A stretch of 64,000 nt of DNA from Prevotella sp. UBA2739 (GTDB lineage: Bacteria; Bacteroidota; Bacteroidia; Bacteroidales; Bacteroidaceae). The stretch covers positions 1 through 64,000 of the forward strand of contig DEJV01000005.1 of NCBI GenBank assembly GCA_002353525.1, read 5' to 3'. The notes below the pieces were generated by a model. That model worked only from the letters and a program-made list of their open reading frames with translations, searched no databases and had not been told where the DNA came from. Shown here piece by piece: positions 52,528 through 61,705 of the stretch. Within the stretch, counting starts at the first letter, position 1. Each line of letters begins with the position of its first letter. A program made the translations under genes and the position numbers.

Positions 52528-52715
52528 TGATATTCGAAGGTACGAGGGTACGAGGGTGCGAGATTAGTCTCGCTCGCTGAGATCTTTGGAGCTGCTGATG
52601 ACGAAGACAAGTGTATTCTCGTACCTTCGTACCCTCGCACCCTCGTACCTCCGAAACTTCAATGAATTACATATTATGAATTATGCATTATGAATTATGC
52701 ATTATGAATTATGCA
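52528..52715. repeat. GGTACGAGGG element plus TGCATAATTC repeats
   Basis: 52528-52650 is a full copy of the element at 46770-46880. After it, four units of about 14 bp (ATGAATTATGCATT type) run to the YfhO stop codon at 52716; gene sense is TAATGCATAATTCATAATGC. No gene. Confidence 0.8.
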
Positions 52716-55196
52716 TTATGATCTCTTCCTCCGCCATTCAACGAAGGCCACGCCCAATACAGCCAACAACAAGACCACAAATGCAATGTAGGCAATGGTC
52801 TCGGTGCGCTCTACCGACTTCGGGTTGAAGCTCAGCTCCACCTGGTGCTTGCCCGCCTTCACGTTCAGGGCACGCAGGATATAGTTGACACGTCCCAGTT
52901 CAGCAGGCTGTCCATCGATAGTAGCGGTCCAGCCAGGATAGTAAATCTCGGAGAAGACCACCACGCCTCCTTTGTCCGACTGCACATCATAGGTGAGATG
53001 GTTGGGCTCGTAGGCTTTGATGGTCACCACGGCATTTTCCTGTGCCACGGCATTGCCCAGCTGGGACTGGAACTTCTTGTCGGCCACCGCCTCATGGCGC
53101 AGGTTCAGTTTGCCAATTCTCTCAATCTCCTCGTTGGCATTGTCAACATAGTCCACCTTATCGACAAACCATGCGTTGCCATAGGCATAGGGGTTCTGGA
53201 TGGGCACCGTCTGTCCTCCCTGCAGGGGCATAATCACATATTTCGTATTCAGCATGTTGAGCACAGGGTAGAGACTGTCGCCCGGCACCTGTGTCATGTC
53301 GCCCTGTGCATCGGCAATGGCGGGCATCAGCTTCTGCATCTCGGGAGCGATGTAGGCCTCAATCATTTCCTGATAACGGCGCAACTTGGCTGCATGATAG
53401 CCGCCAATGCTCTTATGATAGTAGGAGGTCTCGTTCTCGTTGAACGTATTGGAGGCCAGATTCAGCACGCGATAGTCAAGGCTCTTGTCCTGCAATATCT
53501 GCTGGTCGGTAGGAGTCATCGGCTGAGGAGCGTCGCGCTGGCTCTTCTCCACAAACATCTCGTCGTTCAGATAGCGTTTGTCAATCTGCCACATGTCGAC
53601 CAGACAAAGCAGCAAGATTGCTCCCACGGCATAGGCCATCTTTATTTTCTTCGTCAGATAGAGCAACAACACGCCCATGCCTACCACGATGACCCAGAAC
53701 GAACGCCAGCAGTCGCTGGTAAACATGGCCCGGCGCATTTCACGCAGATTGTCGAGCAATGGAGCCAGCTGGTCGGCAGGAATCTGACTCATAGCCTGCA
53801 TCTCGCTGCTCGACACGAAGTCTGAGAAGAACAGCGATGGCATCAGCGCAAACAACGCACAGAAACCGGCAGTCAGCGCAAACGAGATGGCAAGGGGCTT
53901 GTACAGCACCTTCGGGTTTTTCTCCTCCAGCACTTGCTTCAATGCCAGCATGGCCAGCAACGGGATGGTAAACTCGGCAATGACCAAGATGCTTGCCACC
54001 GTGCGGAACTTGGCATACATGGGCACATAGTCGAGGAAGAAATCGGTGAAGCCCATGAAGTTACGACCCCACGACAACAGTATCGACAGCACGGTGACCG
54101 CCAGAAGGGCCCATTTCATAGGACCTTTCACGATGATCAAGCCTAGAATGAACAGCATCATCACAAATGCGCCCACATAGACGGGACCGCTGGTGCCGGG
54201 CTGCTCGCCCCAATACTGTCCCAGCTGCTGGTAGATCTGAATATAGTTGTTGTCGGCATGCTCCATAGCCGTCTTGTTCGCTACAAGCGGGAACGAGGCA
54301 CCGCCCTTCGTGTTCGGTATGAGCAGCGTCCATGTCTCGCCGATGCCATAGCTCCACTGCGTGATATAGTCGCGGTCCAGTCCGCTGTTGGTCTGGTTGG
54401 CGGCATTCTTCTTCACCAGCTCGCTCTTGCCTCGCATCGACTCCTGTCCGTACTGCCATGTATGGTAGAGGTTCGACAGGTTGATGCAGATGCCCAACAG
54501 GGCACCCACGGCACAGGCTGCGGTAGCCTTCATGAAGTGAGCCAGTTGTTTCTTCCGTATCGCATCGACCAGCCATGCCACGACCATAAAGAAAATGATG
54601 AACAGATAGTAGTAGGTCATCTGCACGTGGTTGGCGTTCACCTCGAATGCGGCAAAGATGGCCGTCACGATGAGTCCCCACAGGTATTTCCCCCGGTAGG
54701 CCAGCACCAGTCCGGCAATCATCGGCGGCAGATAAGCCAGTGCCATCACCTTCCAGATGTGGCCGGCTGCTATGATAATCAGGAAATAGCTGCTGAACGC
54801 CCATATCACAGAACCCAGCGCAGCCAGGTGCCAGCGGAAATCGAAGGCACGCAACAGGATGTAGAAGCCCAGCAGATAGACAAACAAATACCACACATTC
54901 TCGGGCAGCCACAGGTGATAGGCTTTCACCAGCTTGCCCAGACCGTCGGTACTCTTGTACGATGGTGCAGTCTGGTAAGTGGGCATTCCACCGAATGTAG
55001 AGTTGGTCCACCGTGTGGTCTTTCCTGTCTTCTCATGATAAACCGAGGCTTCTTGTCCTGCCCCTCTTCCCGCACTGGAGTCATGCCGGTAGAGAATGCG
55101 TCCCTCTATGTCGGCAGGGAAGAAATAGGCATACGAGATAACCGCAAAAAGCAACACTGCCAGAACATCGGGCAGGTATCGTTTGATTGTATCCAT
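52716..55196 (-). CDS. YfhO-family polytopic membrane protein
   Basis: A protein of 826 residues with about 13 predicted transmembrane helices. RILYRHDSSAGRGAGQEASVYHEK (positions about 33-56) and DRDYITQWSYGIGETWTLLIPN are the YfhO-type extracytoplasmic segments. The C-terminal soluble part has YYPGWTATIDGQPAEL, typical of the family. YfhO proteins are GT-C-fold-like and are linked to lipid-linked sugar or teichoic-acid-type modification in other bacteria; the role here is inferred as surface glycan assembly, in line with fkp downstream. A -7-like box is at 55226-55233. Confidence 0.85.
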   Translation of the reverse strand: MDTIKRYLPDVLAVLLFAVISYAYFFPADIEGRILYRHDSSAGRGAGQEASVYHEKTGKTTRWTNSTFGGMPTYQTAPSYKSTDGLGKLVKAYHLWLPENVWYLFVYLLGFYILLRAFDFRWHLAALGSVIWAFSSYFLIIIAAGHIWKVMALAYLPPMIAGLVLAYRGKYLWGLIVTAIFAAFEVNANHVQMTYYYLFIIFFMVVAWLVDAIRKKQLAHFMKATAACAVGALLGICINLSNLYHTWQYGQESMRGKSELVKKNAANQTNSGLDRDYITQWSYGIGETWTLLIPNTKGGASFPLVANKTAMEHADNNYIQIYQQLGQYWGEQPGTSGPVYVGAFVMMLFILGLIIVKGPMKWALLAVTVLSILLSWGRNFMGFTDFFLDYVPMYAKFRTVASILVIAEFTIPLLAMLALKQVLEEKNPKVLYKPLAISFALTAGFCALFALMPSLFFSDFVSSSEMQAMSQIPADQLAPLLDNLREMRRAMFTSDCWRSFWVIVVGMGVLLLYLTKKIKMAYAVGAILLLCLVDMWQIDKRYLNDEMFVEKSQRDAPQPMTPTDQQILQDKSLDYRVLNLASNTFNENETSYYHKSIGGYHAAKLRRYQEMIEAYIAPEMQKLMPAIADAQGDMTQVPGDSLYPVLNMLNTKYVIMPLQGGQTVPIQNPYAYGNAWFVDKVDYVDNANEEIERIGKLNLRHEAVADKKFQSQLGNAVAQENAVVTIKAYEPNHLTYDVQSDKGGVVVFSEIYYPGWTATIDGQPAELGRVNYILRALNVKAGKHQVELSFNPKSVERTETIAYIAFVVLLLAVLGVAFVEWRRKRS

Positions 55197-55225
55197 ATTT
55201 TTTATAAACGTTTATAATCTGACTG

Positions 55226-55233
55226 CAAAAATA
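55226..55233 (-). promoter_or_regulatory. possible -7 box for YfhO
   Basis: Plus-strand CAAAAATA reads TATTTTTG on the minus strand, about 30 bp above the YfhO start. No convincing -33 box. Confidence 0.35.
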
Positions 55234-55276
55234 CAAATAATTATCCATTATCAATTGTCAATTTTCAATTTATTTG

Positions 55277-55284
55277 TATCTTTG
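55277..55284 (+). promoter_or_regulatory. -7 box of mtnN
   Basis: TATCTTTG at 55277-55284 with TTGTCAAT nearby upstream (55254). It excludes a longer frame that would start at 55274 and supports ATG at 55298. Confidence 0.6.
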
Positions 55285-55297
55285 CACCAAAAAGAAT

Positions 55298-55984
55298 ATG
55301 AAAATAGGAATAATCGTAGCCATGGACAAGGAACTGCGCCAGCTACAAGCACTCTTCGGAGAGAATGCAGGCAACACTCCCCTCACCGCTGAGATTCGTG
55401 TAGAGAAATGTGGTATCGGGAAGGTGAATGCTGCCCTGGGAGCCCAGCGCATGATCAACGAGTTTCACCCCGACGTCATTATCTCCAGTGGTTGTGCCGG
55501 CGGCAATGGCGACGACATCAACGTGCAGGATGTTGTGGTGAGTAGCGAACTGTGCTACCACGATGTCTATTGTGGTACCGCCATCGACAATGACACCCAG
55601 TACGGACAAGTGCAAGGCATGCCTGCCCGCTACAAGGCCGACCCAAAGTTGCTCAACACGGCCCGCCAATTATCGTCTGCTCACCATCAATTGTCTATTC
55701 ACGAGGGACTTATCGTCACTGGCGACTGGTTTGTCGATTCGAAGGAGAAGATGCGCAGCATCATCGGAAAGTTTCCCGAGGCGAAGGCTGTCGACATGGA
55801 GTCGTGTGCCATTGCCCAGACTTGCCACATCAACAACGTGCCGTTCATCTCGTTCCGTGTCATCAGCGACATTCCCCTGCGCGACACCCAAGCCCAGATG
55901 TATCATGACTTCTGGAACACAGTAGCCGACCGCTCCTTCCAAGTCACCAAGACATTCGTGGAAGAAATACTGAAGAGTGTTTAG
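55298..55984 (+). CDS. mtnN: 5'-methylthioadenosine/S-adenosylhomocysteine nucleosidase
   Basis: Start at MKIGIIVAMDKELRQ (228 residues), matching known MTAN N-termini. SSGCAGGNGDDINVQDVVVS and AVDMESCAIAQTC with RVISDIP are the purine and ribose-binding and catalytic segments (the ME of MES and the Asp of SDIP). It removes adenine from methylthioadenosine and S-adenosylhomocysteine, which clears inhibitors of methylation and feeds AI-2 synthesis. It converges with the outer-membrane receptor gene; the gap is 37 bp. Confidence 0.94.
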   Translation: MKIGIIVAMDKELRQLQALFGENAGNTPLTAEIRVEKCGIGKVNAALGAQRMINEFHPDVIISSGCAGGNGDDINVQDVVVSSELCYHDVYCGTAIDNDTQYGQVQGMPARYKADPKLLNTARQLSSAHHQLSIHEGLIVTGDWFVDSKEKMRSIIGKFPEAKAVDMESCAIAQTCHINNVPFISFRVISDIPLRDTQAQMYHDFWNTVADRSFQVTKTFVEEILKSV

Positions 55985-56021
55985 GGAAATCGCCGGTTGG
56001 GAAGCGAAACACCCAGCGTGC

Positions 56022-58229
56022 TCATTCGCCACCCATCCTTCGAATCTCAGAGTCGCCTAGTCTTTTGTTTTTGCGCACCCTCAGCGACTTGCCGCCCCAG
56101 TCCAACCGACAGACTACCGATAGTTCCAGTGTGTGGGCCGATTTGTTGGATATCATTTCGCCACTAACGCCTGGAGCCATCAGGTGTTGCGTTTGGTGTG
56201 GATAGAACCGATAGCCCAACGACACTTTCACTTTGTGGGCAAACCATGATTTATCAAGATGGAGCGAGCCGCTAAAAAGGCTCGTTCCCTTTGTGGTCAA
56301 GCCCCTGCTAGCTGAAACATAAAGCACATTTCCTCGCAACGACCAACCGTGTTGAAGCATTCCACTCATTGAAACACTACCAACGAATGTGCCTGATAGG
56401 ACTCGCAACCCACCAAGCTCATTGGTTGAATGGTCATACATCGCATTCATGTTCAATATGAAACTCCCTCCAACCGTTTTCATAGCCGACAAAGAGAGTG
56501 AGAGACTTTGGCTGGAGCCTCCCTGCTCGTAAGTGGAATAAGCCCTATCGGCATCATTTTCCTTTATATATAAGGATGTTAACAATGGTGACTTAGCCCA
56601 ACCTGCTGTCAGCGTAAAATAGTTAAAAACGGTCATACCCGCAGACACTTTGTCCACACATACAGGCTGAAGATATGGATTTCCTACGGTATAACTAAAC
56701 TCATCATTCCACGTCTTCACCGGTGCGAGCATATACATAGATGGCATTTTCCACTGACGAACATAAGCGAGACTCAACTGATGCCCTTTCGCGGCATTCA
56801 GCACATATCCCAACCGTACATTCGGGAAACACTCCTTGTATGTTTGCCGAAGGTTACCCTTATTATCGAAAGAAAAGAGTTGTGAATGAACAGTCTTCCA
56901 CTCAAAACGAATTCCCAAAGAAACACTAAATTCTTTTCGCTTAAAATCATAGCTTGTATATGCGGCAGAAGCGGTTTCCTTATATCTGAATTCATGGGCA
57001 GCTGCACTCCAGGGATTCTCATGCCCCATTGAAATCAATTGATTGTCATTCTCTAAACAATTACGCCATTGATTGAAAGCCACTCCTGCCTTAACAACAC
57101 TCGCACGATTTACTTTTTCTGTCAAATCTGCCTGTCCCTGCCACAGACGATAATGATGATGGATTTGGTAATTGCTGCTCCACTGTGAAGGATTATCGCA
57201 ACGAGACATTTGATTATGCTCAGCATGGTTTTCTTGCGCCCATGTGGCGGCAACCTGCAATTCTCCTTTATTCCAGTCGTGCACATAGTCGGCTGCCACA
57301 TATCCGTCACGGCGGCGGCTTGCTCCCCTTCCTGCCATTTGATAGCTGTCAGCAAGGACTGCATCCTGAGTCACCGTCACATCCGAACGGTAAATGTCAT
57401 GCGCAAAAAAACAATCCACGTTTCCTTCTACCGTGAATACATCGTGAGGCGAAAAGTCATAGCCTGCGCCTATGGTCAGTTTCGGACTCTGCCATCGACG
57501 ATACGGATGGGCAACTGTCACCACATCCTTATCTGATTGTTCGAACAATTTCTTGTTCGTTCCAGGAGTTTCCATCCACCGACGACGATAAGACGACATC
57601 ATATAGGACGACCACTTACCATAACGTAGGTTCATGTTCAGACGCGGAATAGAGACGCCTTGTGCATGCTCGTTGATATCACTGTCGAGGGTAATCGTGG
57701 CATTGCCGCCTTGAAGGTTGGATGCGGAAGTAACATAGAGGATTGCCATACCTGCTTTTTCTGCACTTTGCTCAGCCCCTCCCCTATTGACAACCCTGAT
57801 ATTTTTAATATTACAAGCACTTTGACTTTTCAGATAATCTATCAGTGCGTCACCACTCATCCTCACTTCTCTCTTATTTATGTATATCTTTCCTACCTCC
57901 ATGCCGTTGACGGTTAGCCTGTTTTCCACAATGGTGAATCCTGGCAGCAACTCCAGGGTCTGTTGCAAATCCAATGGTTTAAAGAACTTATTGTTCTGGA
58001 TATTCACTAGATAGCCAGTGGCATCACGAACAATGCTGTTTCCTTTGATTAGTACCTCATGCAGCTGCAGGCTATCTGCCAAATCATTGGATACAGTGTC
58101 ACTTACCGACAATGAGACACCTGTTTCCCTACCCTTGAGAGCATGAAATAATAGGGGTTCGGCTTGTAGCATTTTAAAAACCATCAAGCACAATAAAAGG
58201 GAATACAGGTGCCTCATCATTTCTTTCAC
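56022..58229 (-). CDS. TonB-dependent-receptor-like outer-membrane barrel protein
   Basis: A protein of 735 residues. A signal peptide (about 1-22) is followed by a plug-like domain with VLIKGNSIVRDATGYLVNIQN and GFTIVENRLTVNGMEVGKIYIN, and then a large aromatic-rich beta barrel (about 180-735). It resembles the outer-membrane beta-barrel family 3 (OMP_b-brl_3) of Bacteroidetes, which lacks a carboxypeptidase-like N-terminal domain. The ligand is unknown. It is divergent from a TPR regulator; a TAATTTTG box (58377-58384) and an operator (58417-58454) lie upstream. Confidence 0.8.
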   Translation of the reverse strand: MKEMMRHLYSLLLCLMVFKMLQAEPLLFHALKGRETGVSLSVSDTVSNDLADSLQLHEVLIKGNSIVRDATGYLVNIQNNKFFKPLDLQQTLELLPGFTIVENRLTVNGMEVGKIYINKREVRMSGDALIDYLKSQSACNIKNIRVVNRGGAEQSAEKAGMAILYVTSASNLQGGNATITLDSDINEHAQGVSIPRLNMNLRYGKWSSYMMSSYRRRWMETPGTNKKLFEQSDKDVVTVAHPYRRWQSPKLTIGAGYDFSPHDVFTVEGNVDCFFAHDIYRSDVTVTQDAVLADSYQMAGRGASRRRDGYVAADYVHDWNKGELQVAATWAQENHAEHNQMSRCDNPSQWSSNYQIHHHYRLWQGQADLTEKVNRASVVKAGVAFNQWRNCLENDNQLISMGHENPWSAAAHEFRYKETASAAYTSYDFKRKEFSVSLGIRFEWKTVHSQLFSFDNKGNLRQTYKECFPNVRLGYVLNAAKGHQLSLAYVRQWKMPSMYMLAPVKTWNDEFSYTVGNPYLQPVCVDKVSAGMTVFNYFTLTAGWAKSPLLTSLYIKENDADRAYSTYEQGGSSQSLSLSLSAMKTVGGSFILNMNAMYDHSTNELGGLRVLSGTFVGSVSMSGMLQHGWSLRGNVLYVSASRGLTTKGTSLFSGSLHLDKSWFAHKVKVSLGYRFYPHQTQHLMAPGVSGEMISNKSAHTLELSVVCRLDWGGKSLRVRKNKRLGDSEIRRMGGE

Positions 58230-58376
58230 TTCTTTTAATTAAATAGAATACAACTTCTCAACAAATATTATCATAATTAATCTGATTGGATGCGACCAAC
58301 AACATCAAAACAGTTAAATAGATTTTTGTTTTCATCATTCTTGTTGTTTTTACATTCATAAATTGGTTTGTCGCCA

Positions 58377-58384
58377 CAAAATTA
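58377..58384 (-). promoter_or_regulatory. -7 box of the outer-membrane barrel gene
   Basis: Plus-strand CAAAATTA reads TAATTTTG. No -33 match is seen, which fits an activator-dependent promoter; the operator ends about 33 bp from it. Confidence 0.55.
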
Positions 58385-58416
58385 ATCTATACCGTCATTG
58401 TTGGTGCTATAATCCC

Positions 58417-58454
58417 TGTACTAATGCTGTACAGCGAGTGTACATTTTGTGTAC
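58417..58454 (+). promoter_or_regulatory. four-repeat 11-bp operator (TGTAC)
   Basis: TGTAC begins at 58417, 58428, 58439 and 58450, exactly 11 bp apart. The spacing matches the direct-repeat sites of OmpR/PhoB-family response regulators. It lies at about -47 to -84 from the predicted barrel-gene start, and about -84 to -121 from the regulator gene start. Confidence 0.75.
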
Positions 58455-58523
58455 ATGCCCCAAAACCGCCTTAAATCGGCAAAAACTGTTTTCTTTTCCT
58501 TAGCTTATCCCAAAGATTTTTCT

Positions 58524-58531
58524 TACTTTTG
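58524..58531 (+). promoter_or_regulatory. -7 box of the TPR regulator gene
   Basis: TACTTTTG at 58524-58531 would place the transcript start at about 58538, only 2 nt from the chosen ATG (58536), so the mRNA may be leaderless or nearly so. Confidence 0.5.
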
Positions 58532-58535
58532 CAGT

Positions 58536-60110
58536 ATGAAACATGCAGCTATTACGGTTCTATTGACCATCATCGTTCTCTTCTCTTGCCAACAATCCTG
58601 TCGCTATGACACCCGGTTGCTGGCCATGGACAGTCTGCTCAGATATAACGAAAGCAACTCTTATCTTGAGATGAAAAGCAGGATAGACAGCATACGCAAC
58701 ATGCTGAGCAAACTGGAGCCAGACATGAGAAAGGCGGATAAGGAAAACCGGATGTTTTATACTTTGCTCTGCAACAAAGCCCTGTTGGCATGGCCAGACA
58801 CCATTCCTGACTCCGACAGCGCCATACAGGCAATAATCAAACACTATGAACACACTGGCAACAAGCAACTGAAGCTGGAAAGCAGCCTTATTGCCACACG
58901 ATATTACATGTTGATGCGCAACGATTCTCTTGCCACCCATTATGGCGAGCCAGCATTCGAGCAGGCCATGCGGGAGGGAGACAGCGAGAAAGCGACAAAG
59001 CTTTGCGACATGCTAAATCACTGTTTTATCAGCATGAAACAACAAAGCAGATGTGTTGATCTTGCCAAGAAACTTCTACACTGGAACGAGCAACGAAGAG
59101 ACACGCCAGACATTGCCAACAGCCTCGTCAGACTTGCCAATGCATATAGCTACACGAATCATCGTTATGACACCAGAACACTTCTCAGAAAAGCCATTCA
59201 TCTGGGAGAGGAAAGCCGAGACACAAACACGGTTATTAGTGCCAAACTGAATATGGCATTCTTTTTCGTGACCAAACACCAATACGACTCTGCCCTTATT
59301 TACCTGCGGCCATCGATCAATATCGCAAAAGAAAAAGAACAAACTGGTGGGTTTTACACCCTTGTTGCCAATATATATAAAGGTAATGGCATGCTGGATT
59401 CTGCAGAGTATTATTTCAACAAAGCCATCAAGCAGGCCATCTCTTCCTCCGAAAAAATCATATCACTTGACAATCTCTCTGTCATTGCCCTCAATAGATG
59501 GAATATCGAACAAGGACTCTCATTCCGACGTGCCCTTGAGACTTACAGAGACTCTATCAGAAAGGATGAAGGCAAGAAGAGGCTACAAGTCATCAACCAA
59601 GAAAACAACAGATTACGACAAGAGAACAACTCGAACAAGTATTATATCAACATCTTATTGGTAGTGGCACTAGCCATGGCCTTTATCTTGTTCGTAATTC
59701 TTCTATTTAGGAAAAGAAACAGAACGACAGAACTCAACACAATAGAACCAAATACCCACAATGCACCAAACAAAACGATTACACACGCTGCCATCTACCA
59801 GCGCATCATGGGCATACTGAATAACGAAAACTCATCACCACTCACTGACGAGGACTGGAAGGAATTAGCAGAAGCCATCAACGCCTGCCATCCCCATTTT
59901 ACGGAGAACCTGCATGACCTATGCAAAATGAACGCCCAAGAGTATCACATTTGCCTGTTGCTGAAATGTAACATCAGCCCGTCAAACATAGCTCTGCTAA
60001 CTAATAGAAGTAAAGAGGCTATCACTGCAGCACGTCGCCGTCTATATGAAAGAGCAAAAGGAGGAAAAGGAACACCTAGTGACTGGGATCTTATCATAAA
60101 AGAGATGTAA
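58536..60110 (+). CDS. TPR membrane-anchored regulator with C-terminal HTH
   Basis: Start at MKHAAITVLLT (524 residues); a lipoprotein-like signal (VLFSCQQSC) follows. Residues about 40-350 are TPR-like helices (repeats such as SLVRLANAYSYTNHRYD and MLDSAEYYFNKAIKQ). A transmembrane helix is near 369-391, and the cytoplasmic end has a LuxR-like HTH with SPSNIALLTNRSKEAITAARRRLYERA (about 480-506). Bacteroidetes have many such membrane-bound regulators next to outer-membrane genes. It is divergent from the barrel protein, whose expression it may control. Confidence 0.82.
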   Translation: MKHAAITVLLTIIVLFSCQQSCRYDTRLLAMDSLLRYNESNSYLEMKSRIDSIRNMLSKLEPDMRKADKENRMFYTLLCNKALLAWPDTIPDSDSAIQAIIKHYEHTGNKQLKLESSLIATRYYMLMRNDSLATHYGEPAFEQAMREGDSEKATKLCDMLNHCFISMKQQSRCVDLAKKLLHWNEQRRDTPDIANSLVRLANAYSYTNHRYDTRTLLRKAIHLGEESRDTNTVISAKLNMAFFFVTKHQYDSALIYLRPSINIAKEKEQTGGFYTLVANIYKGNGMLDSAEYYFNKAIKQAISSSEKIISLDNLSVIALNRWNIEQGLSFRRALETYRDSIRKDEGKKRLQVINQENNRLRQENNSNKYYINILLVVALAMAFILFVILLFRKRNRTTELNTIEPNTHNAPNKTITHAAIYQRIMGILNNENSSPLTDEDWKELAEAINACHPHFTENLHDLCKMNAQEYHICLLLKCNISPSNIALLTNRSKEAITAARRRLYERAKGGKGTPSDWDLIIKEM

Positions 60111-60138
60111 CTCAACTTTTCGCAAAAATGAAGCAATT

Positions 60139-60254
60139 CAGAAGTTACAGGAGTTCAGGAGTTGCAGACATGAGCATGGTCTGCTTCCTTCTCGAGTCTT
60201 GGCATATCAGGCAGTATTGTCTGGACTTCTGAAACTCCTGAACTACAACTGCAG
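60139..60254. repeat. inverted repeat after the TPR regulator
   Basis: AGTTCAGGAGTTGCAG (near 60152) is inverted at about 60226-60254 (CTGAAACTCCTGAACT). It may shape the 3' end of the regulator transcript. No T-tract. Confidence 0.45.
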
Positions 60255-60349
60255 TTGGACATATGCGAAAGTTTAAAGATGTAAAATTGTCCATCAATCC
60301 AAGTCTCGGGAGTTCCTTCAAACATAGCAAATAAACAACAATTTCTCAA

Positions 60350-60464
60350 TTGTTAATAAATTACACTTCAATTTGTTAGCAAATTACACTTCAATTTGTT
60401 AACAAATCACATCCTAATTTGTTAACAAATCACATCTTCATTTCTTAACAAATCACTTTGGAGC
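60350..60464. repeat. five 23-bp tandem repeats around TTGTTAACAA
   Basis: Units begin at 60350, 60373, 60396, 60419 and 60442, 23 bp apart; the core TTGTTAACAAATCACATC is palindromic in TTGTTAACAA. It is 240-350 bp upstream of the lipoprotein gene at 60702. Confidence 0.85.
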
Positions 60465-60632
60465 CCTTTTCGACCACAAAATCAGTCGAAGACATACACG
60501 GAACACAGTGGTTTCTTATATACATCGTATCGTTGCAAATTGTCAATAATCATTCCCAAAAAGTTCGCTGTTGACAAGAACAACCGAAAAAACCACAAAC
60601 AAATTGTTTTCACTGTACTTTATAAAAAAGTA

Positions 60633-60663
60633 TTGCGCAATTCAATTATTTATTATATATTTG
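60633..60663 (+). promoter_or_regulatory. promoter of the lipoprotein gene at 60702
   Basis: TTG at 60633-60635 and TATATTTG at 60656-60663, 20 nt apart. Confidence 0.6.
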
Positions 60664-60701
60664 CAGAGAACTTTAAAATTTATCTTATTTTTTTATTAGA
60701 C

Positions 60702-61514
60702 ATGGACATATTTAACGCAAGGAACAATGTATTATTATGGAAATGCTTCCTGATTTTGGGTATCTCAATGACTATGTGGTCATGTTCTGACGACGACCCA
60801 GTGGAAGAAATGCTCCCAGAAATCGAGGATGAGGCTGTGCTAAGAGTAGACTATGCCCACTCGCTGGCCGACGCCCAAAATCCCGATGCCTCGAAAGTGT
60901 CAACAACGCTCATGCCCATCAGCGACACTAACAAAGACCTGGAATGGAAAACTATCGACGGTAAGCGCATGGTACTGGTATGCACCATGATGAATCACAG
61001 CAGCCTGCGCTTCTGGGAGGCTACCGACACTTTCCGCCTCTCCAAACAAACGGGCATCTGGGTGACACTGCCCGCCGACTGGAAACGTCGTGCCAACGAG
61101 TATGCCAGAGGCGACTCTCTACACACACGCTACAGAATGATTCAGATGTTAGGCCTCTGGCCTGGATGCGACTACGACACGGTGGTGGAGTTCTATGTAG
61201 ACGCCAGCCGTCTGTTCCGTCCTGCCTTTGACCCCAGCATCAACACAACAACCTGCGGAACGTCATTCCCTGCATGGGCCGACGAGAACTATACGGTTGG
61301 AGAGACTAATTTCCGTGAGTGGTTTGCCTATCAAAGCAGTACAGCATACGTAGGCGATTATGCTTGTCCGTGGACACAGCTGGGCTATACCTACGACTGG
61401 CACCACGGTTCTTCGCGCGAAGGACTGTCGGAGTTTGTGGCCACTTACAACTCGCTGGCACTCATCAAGAAACGGCAAGGATCATGGACCTTTATCAATA
61501 AGGAAGTGAGATAA
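60702..61514 (+). CDS. hypothetical lipoprotein
   Basis: Start ATG at 60702 chosen (270 residues), because the promoter lies just upstream; a longer frame has no start signal. A signal peptide with MTMWSC lipobox-like end (Cys near 27) is followed by an acidic SDDDPVEE linker. The mature part, rich in aromatic residues (YACPWTQLGYTYDWHH), is not a family I recognise. It stands alone and may be surface-exposed. Function unknown. Confidence 0.7.
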   Translation: MDIFNARNNVLLWKCFLILGISMTMWSCSDDDPVEEMLPEIEDEAVLRVDYAHSLADAQNPDASKVSTTLMPISDTNKDLEWKTIDGKRMVLVCTMMNHSSLRFWEATDTFRLSKQTGIWVTLPADWKRRANEYARGDSLHTRYRMIQMLGLWPGCDYDTVVEFYVDASRLFRPAFDPSINTTTCGTSFPAWADENYTVGETNFREWFAYQSSTAYVGDYACPWTQLGYTYDWHHGSSREGLSEFVATYNSLALIKKRQGSWTFINKEVR

Positions 61515-61524
61515 AGGAGAAAAC

Positions 61525-61671
61525 TAAAACTTCATCATCAGACAGACAAGAAGTACAAGAATGATAATTATGAGCAGGGATATCAGACTGATATTCCTGT
61601 TTTCTTTGTCACTGAACTTCCGCTCAGTCATCTCTTCAGGGTCATTATCTGATTGTTGCAAAGACGTCATA
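61525..61671 (-). CDS. 48-residue single-pass membrane peptide
   Basis: ATG at 61671 to TAG at 61525. The N-terminal half is charged (EEMTERKFSDKENR) and the C-terminal half is one hydrophobic helix (ISLISLLIIIILVLLVCLMM) ending in KF. The start overlaps AAGTGAAAAGTGACA repeats from the upstream tcdA stop. It is too short for most gene callers. No family recognised. Confidence 0.45.
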
Positions 61672-61705
61672 CATTTGTCACTTTTCACTTCTCACTTGTC
61701 ACTTT

